Shown: positions 9,970 to 19,040 of the stretch, piece by piece
Position numbering within the stretch: position 1 is the stretch's first letter
Layout: every line of letters begins with the position of its first letter
Source: Candidatus Nitrosopolaris wilkensis
Lineage (GTDB): Archaea; Thermoproteota; Nitrososphaeria; Nitrososphaerales; Nitrososphaeraceae
Direction: 5' to 3'
Length of the DNA stretch: 44,085 nt
Assembly: GCA_003176995.1 (NCBI GenBank)
Contig: QHBN01000089.1
Location: 1-44,085 of the forward strand
Translations under genes and position numbers: made by a program
Notes under the pieces: generated by a model
What the model was told of the DNA's origin: nothing
Seen by the model: the letters and a program-made list of their open reading frames with translations, nothing else
Database searches by the model: none

Positions 9970-12632
9970 TTACTTATTTTGTTCATATCGAGCTATTACA
10001 TCAATTCTTCTCAATAGTGATTTGATGGTATTATCCTCTTCAATTATCTTTTTGAAATGGTCAGGTATAGATTTATCGTACTTGGTAACGTCTAAGAATC
10101 CCCTATTGTTTGAAAACCTTTTCTGTACTCTCGACCTTTCTTCTTTTAAGATGTAGGCAGCCTTCTCACGTACGATATCGTTCAATTCTACTACACAATC
10201 GGGAATTACGTATTCCGAATATCAATGGCACGGTTATAATTTCGTGTAGGGAATTTCTCTTCTAACTTATCAAGTATGAAATCCCAAAACCTCGCATTAT
10301 TTTTGACCACAGCTAGTATACTATCGATCTCTATTCGCTTGTGTTGTACATAATCAATTTTTTCTGGTAGGAGGTCATCATGAATCTTTCCGGCCCAATC
10401 TTGAAGTGGCTTGATATGCTTTTGTATTGGCTTGTACGTCTCTTCTACAATGCCAGGATCTATGCGAAGATCCCCCAGGGTTTCAAAATCAATGCCGATC
10501 CTATATACTGAGGGAACGGTTTTTGCTATCAATAACCCCGATGCATCAAAGTCAGTGAGAATAGCGACGTTACATCCATGCTTCCCTGCCTCTTTTGATA
10601 GAATGGATGCATACTCTGTTAGAAATCCTCTGGTGTTAAGTAAAGCAATCCCATTAATGTCAGCGTATGGTGCCAATTGTTCAACGACACCTTCTTTTTC
10701 CACTATTAGCATATCAGATCCATACTGTGCAAGTCCAGAGATATCATTGAGCCCAACGTCATGCCACTCCCCCTTGAGATAAAGTTGCGCTCTATCTGCT
10801 GCTATTATACCTAGATCTTTTCTCTTTACTCCAAGATATTCCTCACAAGCTGGTTTTATTTGCCCAGTAATATACTCTCTATTAATGTCTTCATTGCTAA
10901 ATCCACTATTCAGTAATAAGGGCCTTAAGTGATAAAATACGGTACTTTGTGTCCATACTTGCTTTTCCTTTAAGGTTGGGTCTTTTAATACTGTTTCATA
11001 TCTTTCTTTCAAAAGTTGTCTCAGAAATCCGATAATTATTAAACGTTCAGATCTTGAAGTGTTGCTGCGACTACGACCGGAGCATGCTTTAGCTGTTGTG
11101 TCTGCAATAACCTCTGCAAAAGGTACTACATTTTTATTCGATTTGCCGTAGTTTTTGTAGTCTATCCTAGGTGAGATAAGGTTCACAAGTATGATACTAT
11201 TGGGCTTCTTGCAAATATCTTCATCATAAGAATAACCATGATGCCTAAGTATATCAAGAATGGTTCCTGCACTGTGAATATTATTGCTCGCAGTTTTCTA
11301 ACGAAAGGTATGCTCGTCAGGTCCTATAAGGAATGAATAGCTATTAGGAGCAACTGAACAGTTGAGACCACCTGTAAACTCAAGGGTACAGAGCTTATCA
11401 CTTTGTATTACCGCTATTTCGTACAGAAATGGAAACTCTATCCTGTAGTAGATGAATGATAGACACCAAATTTCGAGTTATATTTTATTTTAGAACTTTC
11501 AGACAATCGATTTTGTTGTTGCAATCTTTTCTTTATTGCTTCTATTCTAACTTTCTTGTTAACGTCAAATGGTAGCGATAATTTTGATGGAGTTGCTAAT
11601 GGTTTCATAGTATTACGCAAATCTTTGTAGAGTTTGTTAATATGCAGAGGCGATTGCTTTAACTGGCCTACCGTCATTTGTGCAACATTTTCTTTTTTTT
11701 ATGTTGCTGCCCTCTCTGAAAATTTTCTTTATTACATCATAACTTGACGCATCGTTATTCTCCAATCCAAATATGAGGTTCTCAAATTCAGATAAAGTGT
11801 AGTAATAAATGCTCGTCTGATTTGTCCACTTAGTGATGATCGGTTGCACCTGCGGAAAATTCAAAGTATAGTTTGAGATATCCTTTATTCTAAAAGTAAA
11901 ACCGATATGGGTGTTAAATGTCGTATAATCTATTAGGAAATATCGCAGTCTGGTGAAGTCTAAATTATCCCTGGGTATCGATAGACGAACTTCAATCTCT
12001 ACAAACTTTGTCGCTAGATGTCTTTGTGGTTCTTCTTTTATTTTAGCATGAATTGTCTGATTGACTCTGTCTACTATCAGCCTGACTAGAAACGATGTTT
12101 GGTGACTTCTGATGATCAATGGTTCATTCCATTCAATGTTTTGCTCTTCTTTAGCCAAAGCATAAGGCATACACAATATAGCTTTGAATGCATCCCCTAA
12201 TGCACCCCTGCTGATTTTAAACTGATTGCGCTTGCTGCTATAGAATGCATCAAAGTCGAATATAGCCTGAAGTTGGTCTTTGGTAAAAATCTCGTTACCA
12301 TAATAATTGGAATTGCGAACTACGATACGTAAGTAATTAGGCTCTTTATTAATTACAACTTCTATCTCAGCTGCAGCAATTGTATTGTGATTTTTTTGGC
12401 CTCTGTACTGTGTTTCTAGAAAATCCAGAGCATTATCTAGAAGTTCTCTTAAGACAAAACCACACATGTCTTTTTTTTCGATGCCAGTTCTATTTTCAAT
12501 ACCTTCCAAGGTTACATAATCGATAACTGTTTTTTGAGATGAGAATGTGGATGAGGTTGTTGGTGATCCTTGTTCTGTCTGAGGGGGTGCAATTTTATGA
12601 GCTGCTTTGTAATCAAGATTGATTTCAGGCAA
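9970..12632 (-). pseudogene. topoisomerase VI B-A fusion (Topo VIII-like), broken by three frameshifts and a stop
   Basis: Four frames join into about 888 codons. B part (TTG at 12632): GHKL ATPase with N-box ELLDNALD (about 63-70) and glycine box SRGALGDAF (about 141-149); the usual Asp-Asn-Gly is replaced by RNSN. A T8 run at 11693-11700 shifts frame. The transducer-like region continues KENVAQMTVGQLKQSPLH to YHSSTTG, shifts again near 11440 into RIEFPFLYEIAVIQ, crosses TAG at 11298-11300, and resumes KTASNNIHSAGTIL into NSIILVNLISPRIDYKNYGK with no start codon of its own. A part: probable catalytic Tyr in STVFYHLRPLL, toprim MLIVEKEGVVEQL and ILTDFDASGLLI. A last shift near 10210 leads to EYVIPDCVVELNDIVREKAA and ends at 9970. 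Topo VIII is a fused type IIB enzyme known mainly from plasmids and mobile elements. Confidence 0.78.
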
Positions 12633-12659
12633 AGGTTGTGACCCCCCCCTCCTTCTCTC

Positions 12660-12878
12660 TCATTCTTGATGACCTGCTATTGACATAGTAGAGAGAGACC
12701 ATGACAGATCGTAAGCTAACATTAGATTCTGATCACAGTCTCCTCCAGGGTGGTTTTTGTGATGCAGCTCCAATTCATCAGCACTTTTCTTAATGTTGTA
12801 ATACTTGCATATGGATTCGTATCGTTTGATGAATCGCTTACGTTTTTGATCACAGGTCTCATTCAGATATTTTCTCAT
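12660..12878 (-). CDS. HNH-endonuclease-like small protein
   Basis: A 72-residue ORF upstream of the topoisomerase fusion on the same strand, 27 nt apart. It is Lys/Arg-rich at the N-terminus (MRKYLNETCDQKRKRFIKRY). The core LELHHKNHPGGDCDQNLMLA has the paired His and following Asn/Leu spacing of HNH nucleases. The last His is not in frame: the DNA after NLMLAYD encodes CHGLSLLCQ one base out of frame, so the C-terminus may be frameshifted and the present tail (LSWSLSTMSIAGHQE) altered. A strong TATA box lies 26 nt upstream of the ATG. Nuclease function is inferred from the motif only. Confidence 0.5.
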   Translation of the reverse strand: MRKYLNETCDQKRKRFIKRYESICKYYNIKKSADELELHHKNHPGGDCDQNLMLAYDLSWSLSTMSIAGHQE

Positions 12879-12897
12879 GATTCAATTATGGATACTG

Positions 12898-12913
12898 CCT
12901 ATATATATGTAGG
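12898..12913 (-). promoter_or_regulatory. TATA-box promoter of the HNH/topoisomerase unit
   Basis: The motif CCTATATATATGTAGG has its TATA core centred near 12904, about 26 nt from the ATG at 12878 on the minus strand. In archaea that spacing predicts transcription beginning at or next to the start codon, a leaderless mRNA. Confidence 0.5.
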
Positions 12914-13171
12914 TTTTACAATTTCATGACATAAATCATGTAACTTATTGGTATATATCTAGATTAATACCAAGTATATATAACGTATTATTTTGAATAT
13001 TAAACTACAAAGCAGGATACTTAACACTTAAACCGAGCAAACGAACTGGTACCACACAAGGTAGCTGTAAACGGAATAAGTTGGTGTAGAAGTAAAGCCT
13101 TAGCATTCAGTCCAATAAGTCCAAACAATCTAATCGATCTATTTAGATTATAATCGCTAATTTTATATAAT

Positions 13172-13239
13172 TAGAACCCTAAAGATATATCGTCTTTGAA
13201 AGGACTTCCAAGAATAAAGCGAAAATCTCTAGGGTTCTA
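13172..13239. ncRNA. long hairpin, candidate structured RNA or element end
   Basis: Left arm TAGAACCCTAAAGAT (13172-13186) pairs with right arm ATCTCTAGGGTTCTA (13225-13239), 14 of 15 positions. An inner CTTT/AAAG stem flanked by CG pairs lies in the 38-nt spacer. A TATA-like TTTTATATAA (13161-13170) lies just upstream, so transcription would start about 20 nt into the hairpin, or the match is fortuitous. No coding frame covers it. It could equally be an inverted repeat of a mobile element. The rest of 12914-13336 shows nothing else. Confidence 0.35.
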
Positions 13240-13336
13240 GAGTCTCTTATGCCCACCTTGGATTAAAAAGTTTATAATCTGAAATATCTAGGATTTAACC
13301 CTGGATGCGCTATTATAAATAAATATACGATTTCGT

Positions 13337-13441
13337 ATGATGGTTGAAGATATTGGATTTTCTTACAGCTTTAGTTTAGCACAAACAATTGGAATAGTAG
13401 GAACTATGATAATGATACTAGCACTGGCCACCATGTATTAG
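13337..13441 (+). CDS. very short membrane peptide or truncated membrane-anchored protein
   Basis: ATG at 13337 (or 13340) gives a 34-residue peptide that starts MMVEDIGFSYSFSLAQTIGI and continues VGTMIMILALATMY before TAG. The hydrophobic run from residue 12 spans one membrane. Thaumarchaeal membrane-anchored proteins often begin with a Ser/Phe-rich SFSLAQTIGIVGT-like segment followed by a cytoplasmic helix (recollection); here the helix part is missing, suggesting truncation. A TATA-like ATTATAAATAAA centred near 13316 fits a leaderless start. Confidence 0.4.
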   Translation: MMVEDIGFSYSFSLAQTIGIVGTMIMILALATMY

Positions 13442-14330
13442 CTCATTGACTTCCCCCGTACGTTGTGGTTAATAATTGTGGAATTGATTAATTGGTTAAT
13501 AATTGTAGCAATCGCATCTTCACCTTTTCTTATAGTATATAGCTCTTCACCTTTTACTATATACTTTACCACGTTTAGATGATGCAAGTTATATTACACC
13601 CCAAATGCATTCAAGAATGTCTAGCACGACGACGTCGATTAAAAGGTCTAGAGATATTCAATAATATGTTTTACCTCCGTGTATTACTTGTATACAACTT
13701 GCTTAGAAGGCCGGCGTACCCTCCCGGGAGGCCCGCAGCGTTAATTTTGTATTTTTTTACAAAAAGTTTTAAAAAGTAATGTTGCCTATGAGCGTACGAT
13801 ACAGGCCTCTTGTGTCTCATGCTGACAGCTACTGAAAGTTACAGTTTGGCCTACCCAAATGACCAGGATAGAAAATAAAATGCCATATTAAACTTAATAT
13901 CGTAAGTCAGACTATCGAGTTTATCCATTAGTGAGTAATAATGTTGGAATAGATTTTACTGAATTAGGACCGCCATAGGAACTAAACCAGATCAAGCCGC
14001 CCCAAAAGAACAACCTGGGTATCGCAAATAAAAAACAAGATGATCGGGATAACAATAGGATTGAGTCAAACCGAAGGAAAAGGCAATCATTTTAGACTGT
14101 TAATCGAATGGCCAACCAGTTCGTTGTAGATCCCAATACAAAAGAACCGAAGAATGTTGGATTATCCTCTAGCGAACTTGTGACCAAACTTGTAATTTTT
14201 TCATATGACTTAATTTGATTGCTGTTCGCAGGAATTTTTCTTTTCAGAAATCATCATTTAATGTAAGTATAGGCATCCGAAATTGGCAGGTAGCATCAAA
14301 ACCAAGTGAAAATTCAAATTCAGCATCTAT
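13442..14330. other. island right flank, no convincing gene
   Basis: The stretch contains a diverged tandem motif (CTTCACCTTTT near 13517 and 13546), a perfect 12-bp palindrome CCTCCCGGGAGG at 13720-13731 followed by T- and A-rich sequence, and the right copy of the island repeat near 13888-13970. A 36-codon frame at 14110-14220 (MANQFVVDPNTKEPKNVGLS...) and ORFs at 13579-13779 show no family features. Confidence 0.4.
13913..13945 (+). repeat. right copy of direct repeat flanking the Topo VIII-like island
   Basis: Identical over 33 bases to 9726-9758 and similar over about 80 bases, same orientation. The encoded peptide pattern DYRVYPLVSNN is kept, but the surrounding frame is destroyed: TAA upstream, TAG after LGPP. 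Confidence 0.6.
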
Positions 14331-14618
14331 ATGCTCTCAATAACTCAATTTCGGCTCAATCGACTGTTAGATTCGGCAGTACTTTCGTACCCGCACATCA
14401 AGGGGGAGAAACTAACAGTTTTTGTCAATCTCTACGCCAATACAGACTTTATACCGTCTTCCTCCCGGGAGACGCGCGAAATTCTAGCTATAATGCTTGC
14501 ATTTGTCGTAGAAGAGATAACGCGAATCGTGGCAAGAAAAACTTATTCTGCAGAAGGATTACAAAAATTGTGTAATGCTAAAGATAGAAATAGAGAGGTT
14601 ATTAGAACAGAAATATGA
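14331..14618 (+). CDS. hypothetical protein
   Basis: A 95-residue frame. Its middle, GEKLTVFVNLYANTDFIPSS followed by SRETREILAIMLAFVVEEI, reads like a compact alpha/beta domain, and the C-terminus is Lys/Arg/Glu-rich. A rival frame in the same strand (14306-14575) is Cys/Arg-rich and less protein-like. No family recognised, and no clear ribosome-binding site. The genuine status is uncertain because neighbouring DNA is decayed. Confidence 0.35.
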   Translation: MLSITQFRLNRLLDSAVLSYPHIKGEKLTVFVNLYANTDFIPSSSRETREILAIMLAFVVEEITRIVARKTYSAEGLQKLCNAKDRNREVIRTEI

Positions 14619-14784
14619 CCGCTCTCGGAAAACTGCGAATTTGGGCACTGACATGCTAGTTACTTCTGATCGGAATTGTTTCCGTTCGTCCTTAACTTAG
14701 CGTATGCAATGCTATGGGAGCTTAAAATCGTGTCAAATAATTCACCCACTTAAATAGGTGACTTGATTATACTTTTTACTTCTA

Positions 14785-15807
14785 ATGACTATTCTTATAG
14801 CTGCAATGCAGGATTTCCTCCTCTCACTTGAATCATCAAAGACAGGTTGGAAAACTCATGAGTCTCTGAAAGGAACTCATCCGCAATCCGTAACATTTGA
14901 CCCTCGAAATCCAAACCGTGCCTATTGCGGGACGTTCGGTGATGGACTATGGAAAAGCGATGATGGCGGCCAAACTTGGGATAGAATTGGAAAAGACGCT
15001 ATATCCAGTAATGACGTGATGTCAGTTTCAGTTAGCCGCCTAGAACAGGGAAATAAAGTATACGTTGGAACTGAGCCGAGCGCTCTGTATAGATCTGATG
15101 ACGAAGGATACTCTTGGCAGAGAATGAGTACTCTTAACAATTTGGAGTCATCCAAATCATGGAGCTTTCCTCCTAGACCTTGGACTTCTCATGTACGTTG
15201 GATTGAATTAGACGTAAACATCCCTGATTATCTTTTTGTTGCAATAGAAGCTGGAGCTCTAGTCCAGAGTCGTGATGGTGGCAGAACTTGGATAGACCGG
15301 GTTGAGCAAGGACCATATGATACTCACACTCTTGCTACACATCAAAAGGCCCCTAAATGCCTCTACTCTTCTGCAGGCGACGGCTATTTTGAAAGCTTTG
15401 ATTATGGAGAGTCTTGGAAGAGGCCGACAGCTGGGCTTAAGCATAAGTACCTTTACGGACTTGCTGTTGATCCGGCTGATCCCCACACTATTGTTGTATC
15501 GGCATCTCAATCGGCCTGGCAAGCACATTCCGTTGAAGGTGCGAATTCATTAGTATACAGAAGATCTGTGGAGAATGATGGTGGAGAGTGGAAAGCAATT
15601 TCAAATGGTCTTCCAGAATCACGAGGAACAATTGTTGCTATCCTTGCCGGAAATCCAAAAAATAGTGGAGAATTCTATGCCATTAACAACCGCGGAGTAT
15701 TTTGTTCTACTGATACTGGCCTTGCCTGGAGAGAGCTCGATGTATCATGGTCCAAAGAATATCTTTCACAACATCCTTGGGCACTAGCAATTCGAGGAGA
15801 AGACTAG
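14785..15807 (+). CDS. Asp-box (BNR) repeat beta-propeller protein
   Basis: The protein has 340 residues with at least five Asp-box repeats: KSDDGGQTW (57-65), RSDDEGYSW (103-111), QSRDGGRTW, ESFDYGESW and CSTDTGLAW. These mark the blade turns of sialidase/VPS10-like or photosystem II stability-type propellers. Conserved APD-like turns (FDPRNPNRAYCGT, VDPADPHTIVV) support six or seven blades. No signal peptide or sialidase catalytic Arg triad is evident, so it is probably a cytoplasmic exo-alpha-sialidase-like propeller of unknown ligand. It is intact and stands alone, with 150-nt gaps on both sides. Confidence 0.8.
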   Translation: MTILIAAMQDFLLSLESSKTGWKTHESLKGTHPQSVTFDPRNPNRAYCGTFGDGLWKSDDGGQTWDRIGKDAISSNDVMSVSVSRLEQGNKVYVGTEPSALYRSDDEGYSWQRMSTLNNLESSKSWSFPPRPWTSHVRWIELDVNIPDYLFVAIEAGALVQSRDGGRTWIDRVEQGPYDTHTLATHQKAPKCLYSSAGDGYFESFDYGESWKRPTAGLKHKYLYGLAVDPADPHTIVVSASQSAWQAHSVEGANSLVYRRSVENDGGEWKAISNGLPESRGTIVAILAGNPKNSGEFYAINNRGVFCSTDTGLAWRELDVSWSKEYLSQHPWALAIRGED

Positions 15808-15964
15808 TAGTTCGCAAATTGGATTATTTTTTAACCGTAATGGGAACTATTGTTAAACATGGTTCTAGATACATATGCTAATTGTAATTGGCATCTAAAT
15901 CAAGTCAAAAAGTTAAAAATGTCAGAGCCTATTCTCAAACCATCAAGGCCGAGGTTAGAAGCTG

Positions 15965-16687
15965 TTGAATATTAGTAGAGTTATATCTGAAGAGATTTCA
16001 GGCATTGACTGGCAAAGGGTAACAGAAGAACTGAATGAAAAAGGATACGCGTTGGTGTCACGATTCTTACCGGTTCAATATTGCGATGAACTTATCGGCG
16101 AATATGACAACTCCAATCTCTATCGCAAGACCATCACGATGGAAAGGCATCGTTTCGGATTAGGTGAATATAAATATTTCAAATATCCTTTACCGGATCT
16201 AATCCATACTGCCAGAAGAGCGATTTACCCAAAACTTGCACCTGTTGCAAATACTTGGATGAAGGTATTAGACATAAAAAGACAGTTTCCTGATCAGTTT
16301 GATGAATTTCAAAGGCTTTGCCATGACAATAATCAAACAAAGCCCACTGTCCTTATTTTAAAATATGGTAAGGGAGGGCATAATACGTTACACCAGGATT
16401 TATATGGAAATATTTTTTTTCCTTTTCAATTGGTTTTATTCCTGAATGAGCCAGATGATGACTATACTGGCGGAGAATTTGTATTAACACAGCACACTCC
16501 AAGAGCACAATCAAAAGCCATTGTCTTAAGACCGAGTAAAGGAGATATGCTCATATTGACTACAAATTTTAGGCCAGTGAAAGGGAGTAAAGGATATTAT
16601 CGGGTGCAAATGAAGCATGGTATAAGTGAGGTACACGATGGAAACCGGCATACTCTTGGAGTTATTTTTCATGATGCCCTAAGCTAA
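15965..16687 (+). CDS. 2-oxoglutarate/Fe(II)-dependent oxygenase
   Basis: A double-stranded beta-helix oxygenase of about 240 residues. The iron ligands fit LHQDLYG (His-x-Asp, near residues 142-144) and a distal His in VHDGNRHTLGVIFHD, with the Arg of NRHT as probable 2OG contact. LVLFLNEPDDDYTGGEF is the typical beta-strand and turn between them. Prolyl-hydroxylase-like or AlkB-neighbour members hydroxylate proteins or small molecules; the substrate cannot be told. The frame starts at TTG 15965 because TAG closes it upstream. A short ATG frame (MSEPILKPSRPRLEAVEY, from 15919) overlaps the start in another frame and may be a lost N-terminus. Confidence 0.75.
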   Translation: MNISRVISEEISGIDWQRVTEELNEKGYALVSRFLPVQYCDELIGEYDNSNLYRKTITMERHRFGLGEYKYFKYPLPDLIHTARRAIYPKLAPVANTWMKVLDIKRQFPDQFDEFQRLCHDNNQTKPTVLILKYGKGGHNTLHQDLYGNIFFPFQLVLFLNEPDDDYTGGEFVLTQHTPRAQSKAIVLRPSKGDMLILTTNFRPVKGSKGYYRVQMKHGISEVHDGNRHTLGVIFHDALS

Positions 16688-16879
16688 CTCCATGATACGA
16701 CATAACTAGACTAGTGATATAGAACTGAAGAAACGAATTAAACAAAACGAGATTTGCTTTGGGGAAAATGTAAAGCCTAGAATTTACGGCAAACTGAATT
16801 GTAGATCAGGGAATGGAATGCATGTGTTTTTTCTGTTACGACAGGAAGCCCTATTGCAGGCACCGCATGATAATGAATA

Positions 16880-17485
16880 ATGAATAAAAAAATGGATTTA
16901 TTTGATCAAGACAGGATAAGCAATCTTTTACATAAAGACGGAACGGTAAACTATTACAGAAACGTACTGACACATAATGAAGCAAACCGCTATTTTGATT
17001 TGTTATTGCAAAACATATTATGGAGAAACGATGAAGCCGTCATTTTTGGTAAGCATATCGTTGCAAAGAGAAAAGTTGCGTGGTATGGTGATTCTGACTA
17101 CTTGTATACTTATTCAAATACAACAAAGCAAGCATTAACATGGACCAAAGAACTTTCTGACCTTAAACAAAGAGTAGAAGACGTTACAGGAACAAAATTC
17201 AATTCCTGTTTACTGAACTTATATCACAATGGAGATGAAGGTATTGCATGGCATAGTGATGATGAAAAACCATTAGGAGAGAATAGCATCATTGCCTCAT
17301 TGAGTTTTGGAGCAGAACGAAAATTTTCATTTAAGCATAAGCAAACTAAACAAACAATTTCAGTTGTACTTGAACATGGCAGTTTGCTTATAATGAAAGA
17401 TGCTACACAAACGAATTAGCTTCATAGCTTACCCAAGTCTAAAAAAATAACCCGACCGAGAATAAACTTAACTTTTCGATACTAA
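16880..17485 (+). pseudogene. alkB: AlkB-family DNA/RNA dealkylase with in-frame amber stop
   Basis: The 2OG/Fe(II) demethylase fold is clear: LYHNGDEGIAWHSDDEKPLG holds the first His-x-Asp iron pair, followed by IASLSFGAERKFSFKHK and GSLLIMKDATQT. A TAG at 17417-17419 then interrupts, but the same frame continues LHSLPKSKKITRPRINLTFR and ends at TAA 17483-17485. The family has Trp where the TAG stands (W-x-H). The truncated product would lack the second iron His (in LHS) and the two Arg residues of the RINLTFR block that hold 2-oxoglutarate, so it should be inactive. Full coding length is 201 codons, normal for ALKBH2/3-like proteins. Confidence 0.8.
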
Positions 17486-17854
17486 CCTATCCCAAAAGAC
17501 CACCTATAGTGACATTGACGCTGTGAAGTTTGCCTCACGACTGTGCAGATAGACGATTAAGAATCTTATTAGATGTTACAAGAATAGCAAGTTAATCGCT
17601 CAAGCAATCTGAATGATTTAGATGTTAGAATAAATTGGATCTGCGGAATATCTCAATGTAGATAGAGCGTGGCTAAAATTTAGAGGTGAAGAAAGACTAT
17701 TTGGAGTATATCCAAGCTAGATTAAATTTAACATTTCTATAATGTATGAGCTTTATTTACTAGTTATCTGGATATGGGAGATAGGTTTAGCTTCTTTGGT
17801 CTGTATATCAATCTTGATACTTATACTTGAATTTCTCCAACTACACCATTTTAA
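17486..17854. other. intergenic, no gene seen
   Basis: About 370 bases without a supportable frame on either strand. It lies where the N-terminal Rossmann half of the downstream SDR remnant should be, which implies a deletion or replacement. Confidence 0.4.
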
Positions 17855-18423
17855 GGTCTATTCGGAGCATTTGAAGATCTTTCATTGGATGAGATAAAAG
17901 CACAATTTGAAACCAATTTCTTTGGAGTCATAAGAGTAACACAACATGTCCTTCCTATCATGAGGACTCCGGCGTATGGCGGTGGTGTTATTGTAAATGT
18001 TAGTTCGATTAATGGACGCATAGCATTTCCTGTGATCTCCGCATATGTAGGCACCAAATTTGCTATCGAAGGTTTGAGTGAATCTATTGCATACGAACAT
18101 GAGCCTTTTGGAATCAAAGTAATATTGATCGAGCCGGGTGCAATTGGCAGTAATTTCATGAAGGGAAGTGTTTTACCTGAGCGCTAGATCCACAGTCGCC
18201 TTACTCAGAATTGGTGCAAAAATTTAGCCTTAAAACGAGTTCTCAGCATGATAATGCAACACAGCCGGAGGAAGTTGCAAAGATTATATTCCAAGCTATT
18301 TCAATTGAAAAGCCTGAATTTAGATATGTAGTTGGCAACGATGCTGTTAGTTTATTGGAAGCAAGAAAAAATATGCCATATTCAGAGTTCCAAAAGATGA
18401 TAATACAAAATATCATACAATAG
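17855..18423 (+). pseudogene. short-chain dehydrogenase/reductase, N-terminus lost, one frameshift
   Basis: Coding signal begins GLFGAFEDLSLDEIKAQFET directly after a TAA, i.e. in the middle of an SDR. It includes NFFGVIRVTQHVLPIM, the catalytic Ser region VIVNVSSINGRIAFP and the active-site YVGTKF (Tyr-x3-Lys). The frame shifts near 18185 (LPER, then stop) into LDPQSPYSELVQKFSLK and runs to the family C-terminus AVSLLEARKNMPYSEF. The glycine-rich NAD-binding motif is missing, so the protein cannot fold as an SDR. Decay is certain; the former substrate is not known. Confidence 0.82.
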
Positions 18424-18793
18424 TTATGCACATCATCAAATATCTGCAGACGATATGTAGATAACAAAATAAGAACAATATACCTCCAATTTAAGAGTTC
18501 TAATAATATGCCTAGGCCAGTTCGAACTTCCTGTAGCAGCTGCTAGATGCTAGCGGTTTCCACATAAAGTCGGCCAATATTTTTCTCCTCTAGATTAGGG
18601 AACTTGGTTTCAGTCTTGGTCTATTTTAGGTAAGGAGCATACACCATGTCTCTTCAACGTAATCCTATGTTTATCTGGCAGATTTCTAAGCTTCAGATAC
18701 GTATGCATGCATACATTACATCGTACACCAATCCAGCATAAAGAACTGTAGAATAGATTTACGTTTTCTAGTGAATGCAAATATCATTTTATA
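18424..18793. other. intergenic, no gene seen
   Basis: No open frame with protein character on either strand. Confidence 0.4.
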
Positions 18794-18988
18794 TCATATG
18801 AGTAAACATAGATTCTGGCTCTGTTTTAAACCGGGCAAAAAGCTTTCCCAGTCTTCCTCATGACTAACTCCATCTGTAAGTAAATCTTCGAATATTTCAT
18901 GAGTAACTAGATCTTTCATATGATATTTTTTTGCTTGTTTGATATATTTTTCGATTGCACAACTTTCACCTTCTATCACCAGTTCCAC
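18794..18988 (-). pseudogene. ferritin-like/Dps-type protein, C-terminal fragment
   Basis: The 64-residue frame contains ELVIEGESCAIEKYIKQAKK followed by LVTHEIFEDLLTDGVSHEED. The Glu-x6-Tyr and Glu-x2-His spacing is that of the last two helices of bacterioferritin or Dps-like four-helix proteins, which are about 150-170 residues long. The frame is closed by TGA just upstream of the GTG used here, and the preceding DNA carries no first-half ferritin helices before the MFS gene begins at 19041. A diiron centre could not form from this piece. Confidence 0.6.
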
Positions 18989-19040
18989 GATTCTGTATCA
19001 TTAGCCATGGTATTGTTTAGGCTACAGTAGCGGAATGTGC

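Noticed and set aside
11693-11700. Programmed frameshift at the T8/A8 run in the topoisomerase
   Set aside because: A slippery A8 could allow it, but two further frameshifts and a stop in the same gene make decay the simpler reading.
13579-13779. 66-codon plus frame with an Arg-rich stretch
   Set aside because: Crosses the GC-rich palindrome, no ribosome-binding site and no family character.
14306-14575. Alternative frame over the 14331 ORF
   Set aside because: Cys/Arg-rich and less protein-like than the frame chosen.
17417-17419. TAG read as pyrrolysine in alkB
   Set aside because: No sign of pyrrolysine genes, and the family residue is Trp, one base away from TAG.
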